Positions 6,126 to 9,644 of a stretch of 9,644 bases of DNA are shown one piece after another; the first letter of the stretch is position 1, and every line of letters starts with the position of its first letter. A model generated the notes under the pieces. It was not told the origin of the DNA. It ran no database searches and saw only the letters and a program-made list of their open reading frames with translations. Source of the DNA: Gammaproteobacteria bacterium (GTDB taxonomy: Bacteria > Pseudomonadota > Gammaproteobacteria > UBA6429 > Thiohalophilaceae); assembly GCA_030593785.1 (NCBI GenBank), contig JAUVGM010000057.1:1-9644 (forward strand), read 5' to 3'. Both the position numbers and the translations under genes were made by a program.

Positions 6126-6590
6126 ATGGCTTTTAATCTGAGATCACTTTTCTCCAGTGCTGACAATACATCTAAAGACCGGCGCGGCGAAGAGCGGATA
6201 AGACTGCCAGATAGCGCAACAATTTTAATTGTTGATGATTCAAGAACAGCCATCGCGGTACTAAAGAAAACTTTCGCACCTACTGGCTACGATATTCTTA
6301 GCGCATCAGATGGGGAAGAAGGCATTGAGATGGCGAAGTTGCACCGACCAGACTTAATCTTGATGGATATTATTATGCCCGGGTTAAATGGCTTTCAGGC
6401 GACGCGAATTTTGCGTAAAGATGCTGATACACAAGATATTCCCATTGTCATTATTAGTGGTAATGAACAGGCTACCGAGAAATTTTGGGGCCTACGGGTA
6501 GGTGCCAATGGGTTTTTAGCGAAACCGGTTGATCGCGCTGAGCTTTTCCATCTATTACGTGAACATCTGCCAAATGCTGAAGTTATTTAA
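6126..6590 (+). CDS. Single-domain response regulator (CheY/PilH-like receiver)
   Basis: 154 residues. A basic N-terminal extension (1-31, including DRRGEERIRLP) precedes one receiver domain with all key residues: Asp37 and Asp38 in LIVDDSRTA, phospho-acceptor Asp81 in LILMDIIMPG, Ser111 in IVIISGN and Lys133 in FLAKPVD. There is no output domain, so it should act by protein contact, like CheY or the twitching-motility regulators PilG and PilH, which it resembles in the VDDSRTA and ISGNEQATEKFWG-type stretches. No histidine kinase or pilus gene is in the window, so the partner is unknown. The ATG at 6126 has only a weak ribosome site (GGA). The GGDEF/EAL gene follows 166 bases later on the same strand, suggesting related signalling. 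The gap at 6591-6756 shows no gene and no good terminator. Confidence 0.88.
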   Translation: MAFNLRSLFSSADNTSKDRRGEERIRLPDSATILIVDDSRTAIAVLKKTFAPTGYDILSASDGEEGIEMAKLHRPDLILMDIIMPGLNGFQATRILRKDADTQDIPIVIISGNEQATEKFWGLRVGANGFLAKPVDRAELFHLLREHLPNAEVI

Positions 6591-6756
6591 TCTCATTAAA
6601 ATCAAGCAGTTATCCTGTTATTTAAACAGCAGGAGTTCCCGTTTTAGTCTGAAATTTTCCAGTAATAATTCTTTAAAAACCTTAAAGATTTTGAGTCTCT
6701 TACCGATATAAGTAATATTAATAAGAATCCTGCCCCCACGGGTGACGTCGGACATA

Positions 6757-8316
6757 ATGTTGAAACAAACTAAAATTAATCTTTCTCAGTCGAGTCGTTT
6801 TACTTTCCTGCTTTTAATGTTATCTCTCTCAGTTTTGCTTCTGAGCGGGTTACAGATATTGGGTTATCTCTCTCTTTCAATTATTTATTATGCTCTGGCC
6901 TTTCTGGCGTTAGCCGGATTATCAATTGTTAGTTTCATTAGACAAAATTTACTTGCTACAGCAGAGGTGAAATTTGGAGACAAGCTACATGATCATTTAA
7001 CGCATCTCCCCACACACTCGTTGTTCATTGAACATCTTGATTACGCTCTTTCATTAGCAAAGCGGCATGAGAAAGTGCTGGCGGTAGTGAATCTGGATAT
7101 CGAGAAATTATCTGAAGTGAATCAGCAATACGGTTATAAGAATGGTGATACGTTAATTACCGACGTTGCTAACCGTTTAATTGATTTAACTCGTGATTGC
7201 GACACCATTGCTCGTCTTGGCGGCAGTGGTTTTGGTTTAATTATGAACTTCATTGAACATGGTGAAGAAGTAGATAAAGCTTTGCAGCGAATTATGAAGG
7301 GGATGAAACTGCCATTCTCTGTCGCGGGTGAAAATATTATTTTGAAAATCAGTTATGGCATTTGTGTGTATCCAACTGATCAAGGCAGTGTAGATGAATT
7401 AAGCCACTATGCCACTTTGGCATTAGACAATGCCAAGCAAGCAGGTGGCAATGTCCATCGTTATTATAATAGCGAAATGAATGTTGATAACTCTAAACGC
7501 TTAAGTGAAGAATATGATTTACGTAAAGCATTAGAGAATGGAGAGTTTGTTTTATATTTCCAACCTAAGGTAGATGCTGCCACTGGTAATATTAAAGGTA
7601 TGGAAGCATTAATTCGTTGGCTTCATCCTGAACGCGGTATTGTTTCTCCGCTTGAATTTATTCCTTTACTAGAAGAAAGCGGGATGATTGTGGAAGCGGG
7701 TGACTGGGTATTACGTGAGTCATGCCGTTTGAATAAGTTATGGCAAGATCAAGGTTTGGAACCATTGCGTGTTTCGGTCAATGTCTCAAGTGTACAATTT
7801 AAACAAGGTGATTTTATTGAACGTATCGCGTTGGCTTTAAAAGATACCGGGCTTTCTTCTGATTATCTTGAAGTAGAATTGACAGAAAGTTGCCTGATGG
7901 ATGATGTGACAAAGAACATCGATGTATTGTATGAAATTAAAAAGATGGGCGTTGCTATATCCATTGATGATTTTGGCACGGGATATTCTTCTTTAAGTTA
8001 TCTGAAAAAATTCCCTATTGATACATTAAAAATTGATCGTTCTTTTATTACTAATGTACAAGACAGAAGTGGTGGTGATAATGCTGCAATTGTGACGGCT
8101 ATTATGGCCTTATCGCACAGTTTACGTTTAGATGTTGTTGCAGAAGGTGTTGAGACTGCACAAGAGCTCGCTTACTTGCATGCCCTGGGCTGTAAAACCA
8201 TTCAGGGTTTTCTTTTCAGTAAACCTTTATCGGTAGATGAATTTACTAAAATTCAGCAAGACTCTATGCATATGAAAAATATTTTAGAGCAAGTTCGTGA
8301 GGAACTTGCGGGTTAG
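6757..8316 (+). CDS. Membrane GGDEF/EAL protein, predicted c-di-GMP phosphodiesterase
   Basis: 519 residues from the ATG at 6757 (a GTG at 6742 would add five; neither has a strong ribosome site). Two hydrophobic segments at about 15-37 and 40-62 anchor it in the inner membrane with almost no periplasmic loop and no PAS or HAMP domain. The GGDEF domain (about 78-240) has GGSGF at 155-159 in place of GGDEF, so cyclase activity is unlikely, yet RDCD (146-149) five residues before it matches the RxxD I-site. The EAL domain (about 255-505) keeps the expected catalytic set: Glu283 (EAL), Asn342, Glu374 in EVELTES, Asp404-Asp405 in IDDFGTGYSS, Lys425, Glu463 in VVAEGVET and Gln483 in IQGF. It should hydrolyse c-di-GMP to pGpG, with the degenerate domain regulating it. 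Converges with the acyltransferase gene, 24 bases away. Confidence 0.92.
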   Translation: MLKQTKINLSQSSRFTFLLLMLSLSVLLLSGLQILGYLSLSIIYYALAFLALAGLSIVSFIRQNLLATAEVKFGDKLHDHLTHLPTHSLFIEHLDYALSLAKRHEKVLAVVNLDIEKLSEVNQQYGYKNGDTLITDVANRLIDLTRDCDTIARLGGSGFGLIMNFIEHGEEVDKALQRIMKGMKLPFSVAGENIILKISYGICVYPTDQGSVDELSHYATLALDNAKQAGGNVHRYYNSEMNVDNSKRLSEEYDLRKALENGEFVLYFQPKVDAATGNIKGMEALIRWLHPERGIVSPLEFIPLLEESGMIVEAGDWVLRESCRLNKLWQDQGLEPLRVSVNVSSVQFKQGDFIERIALALKDTGLSSDYLEVELTESCLMDDVTKNIDVLYEIKKMGVAISIDDFGTGYSSLSYLKKFPIDTLKIDRSFITNVQDRSGGDNAAIVTAIMALSHSLRLDVVAEGVETAQELAYLHALGCKTIQGFLFSKPLSVDEFTKIQQDSMHMKNILEQVREELAG

Positions 8317-8340
8317 TTTATATATTTATTATTAAAGTAA

Positions 8341-9021
8341 TTAAAGCGCCGCTTTAGCAACCTCACTTAAATTATTCATATCTGTTTCCATTCTTAGTCG
8401 TTCTTCTTCGAGTTTTTCTGCATTCGATTTTTTATCGATGCTGTGTGGTTCACCAACAGCAATAACAATGCGTGAAAAAGGTTTAGGAATAATAAACTTA
8501 TCCCATGTCTTTAATTCCCAATAACGACTTGCCATGTATGCAATGGGTAACATAGGACTTTGTGTTAATTGCGCTAACATGACGGCACCTTGTTTAAACT
8601 CATGCACGGGACCTGTAGGGCCATCGGATGTTGTGATGGGTGAGACCTTGTCTTTAGTAATCGTGTTATACATGTCTCTTAATGCACGGGCACCGGTTCG
8701 GTTACTTGAACCGCGAATAGCGACGGCTCCCCATGATTCAACAATTTTTGCCGGCACTTCACCATCAACAGACGGGCTAATAAGAAAACCAATTTTAAGC
8801 CCGCGTTTTTGCAATTTACGCATGTACCATGAACCAAAGATATGCATCTGGTGCCAGTAGCAGGGAATAATAGGTTCACCTTTTTCGATGAGTTTTAGCG
8901 CATGCTCATCACCAATGATTTTTTCAACCCGACAGGTCCACCAAAAGCTGGAAATTAAAAGTTTTACGATCGGTCGGATAATGGCGTAACCTAATTTACG
9001 CTTCCATGTCATAGCACGCAT
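8341..9021 (-). CDS. DUF374 lysophospholipid acyltransferase family protein
   Basis: 226 residues. A hydrophobic N-terminal stretch (about 10-30) probably associates it with the inner membrane. Conserved DUF374 blocks are visible in order: IIPCYWHQ (51-58), LISPSVDGEVPAKIVESWG (80-98), AIRGSSNRTGARAL (101-114), ITTSDGPTGPVHEFKQGAV (129-147) and LPIAYMAS. These correspond to the acyltransferase-like fold related to LpxL and PlsC enzymes; the natural substrate of DUF374 proteins is generally not known, and lipid A or glycerolipid acylation is inference. It starts 15 bases after the stop of the phosphopantetheinyl transferase gene on the same strand, with AAGAAGGG in that gap as ribosome site, so the two are almost certainly one transcript. 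That suggests acyl groups carried by a phosphopantetheine carrier protein, but no such carrier lies in the window. A second ATG nine bases downstream is a possible alternative start. Confidence 0.88.
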   Translation of the reverse strand: MRAMTWKRKLGYAIIRPIVKLLISSFWWTCRVEKIIGDEHALKLIEKGEPIIPCYWHQMHIFGSWYMRKLQKRGLKIGFLISPSVDGEVPAKIVESWGAVAIRGSSNRTGARALRDMYNTITKDKVSPITTSDGPTGPVHEFKQGAVMLAQLTQSPMLPIAYMASRYWELKTWDKFIIPKPFSRIVIAVGEPHSIDKKSNAEKLEEERLRMETDMNNLSEVAKAAL

Positions 9022-9036
9022 AATGAAGACCCTTCT

Positions 9037-9644
9037 TTATAATTCATTAATTTGTTTAAGCTTAGTTTCTTGTGGTGTAATCTTTTCAGAGCAAGCAATG
9101 TGGCAAGTATATTCTTTATTATCATCGGCAGAAACAATCTCAATGGGATAGCTATACCAAAAATGACTTTGATAGTGACCGCCATGTGCTTCATGTTTAA
9201 TATCATGCATGTTGTAAATAGAACCAAAATTGGCGGCTTTTATAATAGCTTCATTTTTTGTCCAAAGATTAAAGAAATCATGCTTATTGTTTTCAGCGTT
9301 GCTACTATTACCTGAACCTGGTGTTTCGGTCAGAAACTTTTTCAATGTTGCCGGTTTAACGTCTCTCCGTAACTCAACATCAATACCCACTTTAACGCTA
9401 TCGGAGATAACACAACAAACGATGTTACCTGAGTGAGAAATATTGAAATCGATATTATCGTCAAAGAAGGGCTTAGCCTGCTTCGGAAACTCAAGTTGAG
9501 ATAAAGAAAAAGGAATATCAGAAAATTCAGCCATACCCAATTTAAGTAGTTGCAGGCCTGCTAAAGACAATACCTGATCATTTTGCTGGCGTATTTTTTT
9601 AACCTGTTGTTGTTTTTGTACAGGTAATTCATCAATCCAGTCGG
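9037..9644 (-). CDS. 4'-phosphopantetheinyl transferase (Sfp superfamily), 5' end outside window
   Basis: 201 residues are visible; the frame stays open to the window edge (first complete codon 9642), so the N-terminus is missing. The visible start (DWIDELP, then KKIRQQNDQVLSLAGLQLL) matches the early region of Sfp-type enzymes. DFNISHSGNIV and VGIDVELRRD supply the magnesium-binding Asp and Glu, and FFNLWTKNEAIIKA is the hallmark WTKxEA block. These enzymes move 4'-phosphopantetheine from CoA to a serine of carrier proteins in fatty acid, polyketide or peptide synthesis. About 18 residues between the two motifs (TETPGSGNSSNAENNKHD) form a polar Asn/Ser-rich loop, longer than I would expect. 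It precedes the DUF374 acyltransferase by 15 bases. Carrier target unknown. Confidence 0.88.
   Translation of the reverse strand, partial: DWIDELPVQKQQQVKKIRQQNDQVLSLAGLQLLKLGMAEFSDIPFSLSQLEFPKQAKPFFDDNIDFNISHSGNIVCCVISDSVKVGIDVELRRDVKPATLKKFLTETPGSGNSSNAENNKHDFFNLWTKNEAIIKAANFGSIYNMHDIKHEAHGGHYQSHFWYSYPIEIVSADDNKEYTCHIACSEKITPQETKLKQINEL

Noticed and set aside
6610..6635. Hairpin CTGTT-ATTTA-AACAG after the receiver gene as a terminator
   Set aside because: Only a 5-bp stem and no T-run after it.
6529..6711. Plus-strand 60-residue frame spanning the end of the receiver gene and the gap after it
   Set aside because: No ribosome site, mostly overlaps a real gene, and composition looks like translated noncoding AT-rich DNA.
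8317..8340. Bidirectional terminator between the converging EAL and acyltransferase genes
   Set aside because: The 24 bases are AT-rich but have no GC-containing stem.
8534..8860. Plus-strand 108-residue frame opposite the acyltransferase gene
   Set aside because: Antisense shadow of a gene with clear family motifs; no ribosome site or recognisable domain.
9052..9436. Plus-strand frames opposite the phosphopantetheinyl transferase gene
   Set aside because: Antisense shadows with no recognisable features.

Overview
This is an AT-rich window (GC clearly below 50%) from a Gram-negative bacterium. Gene content (an NnrS-type membrane protein, a DUF2799 lipoprotein, a periplasmic TlpA-like thioredoxin, a PilH-like response regulator, a GGDEF/EAL protein, an Sfp-type phosphopantetheinyl transferase beside a DUF374 acyltransferase) points to a free-living gammaproteobacterium. 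I cannot name a genus from sequence alone. No tRNA, rRNA, CRISPR array, insertion sequence or phage gene was seen.

Layout. 1-1217 (+): the C-terminal end of an NnrS-family protein, then an exported dienelactone-hydrolase-family enzyme. 1214-3417 (-): a peroxiredoxin-like protein at the 3' end, preceded by a tightly overlapped trio of a DCC/DUF393 thiol-disulfide protein (frameshifted), an unrecognised 157-residue protein and an HTTM-type membrane protein. 3463-3509 is a good intrinsic terminator on the minus strand. 3533-4690 (-): a DUF2799 lipoprotein whose promoter region is made of the 3' end of a broken two-TM ion-channel gene. 4698-5975 (-): an unusual exported fusion of an alpha/beta-hydrolase-like domain with a TlpA thioredoxin domain. 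6126-8316 (+): a stand-alone receiver protein and a membrane GGDEF/EAL protein with a degenerate cyclase site and an intact phosphodiesterase site. 8341-9644 (-): a DUF374 acyltransferase downstream of a 4'-phosphopantetheinyl transferase that runs off the window.

Themes. Three minus-strand loci carry thioredoxin-fold, CxxC-type proteins (DCC, peroxiredoxin-like, TlpA fusion), so this segment looks rich in envelope thiol-redox functions. The receiver and GGDEF/EAL genes form a probable signalling pair for surface behaviour or c-di-GMP turnover.

The most striking observation is that two neighbouring genes are each split by single-base frameshifts: the DCC gene just after its first 43 residues, and the channel gene exactly inside its potassium selectivity filter, with a probable third break near the channel's N-terminus. 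Each can be restored to a family-like protein by one base. Either the assembly has indel errors here or this is a decaying locus; programmed frameshifting is possible but poorly supported. I did not find a clearly new defence or mobile system.
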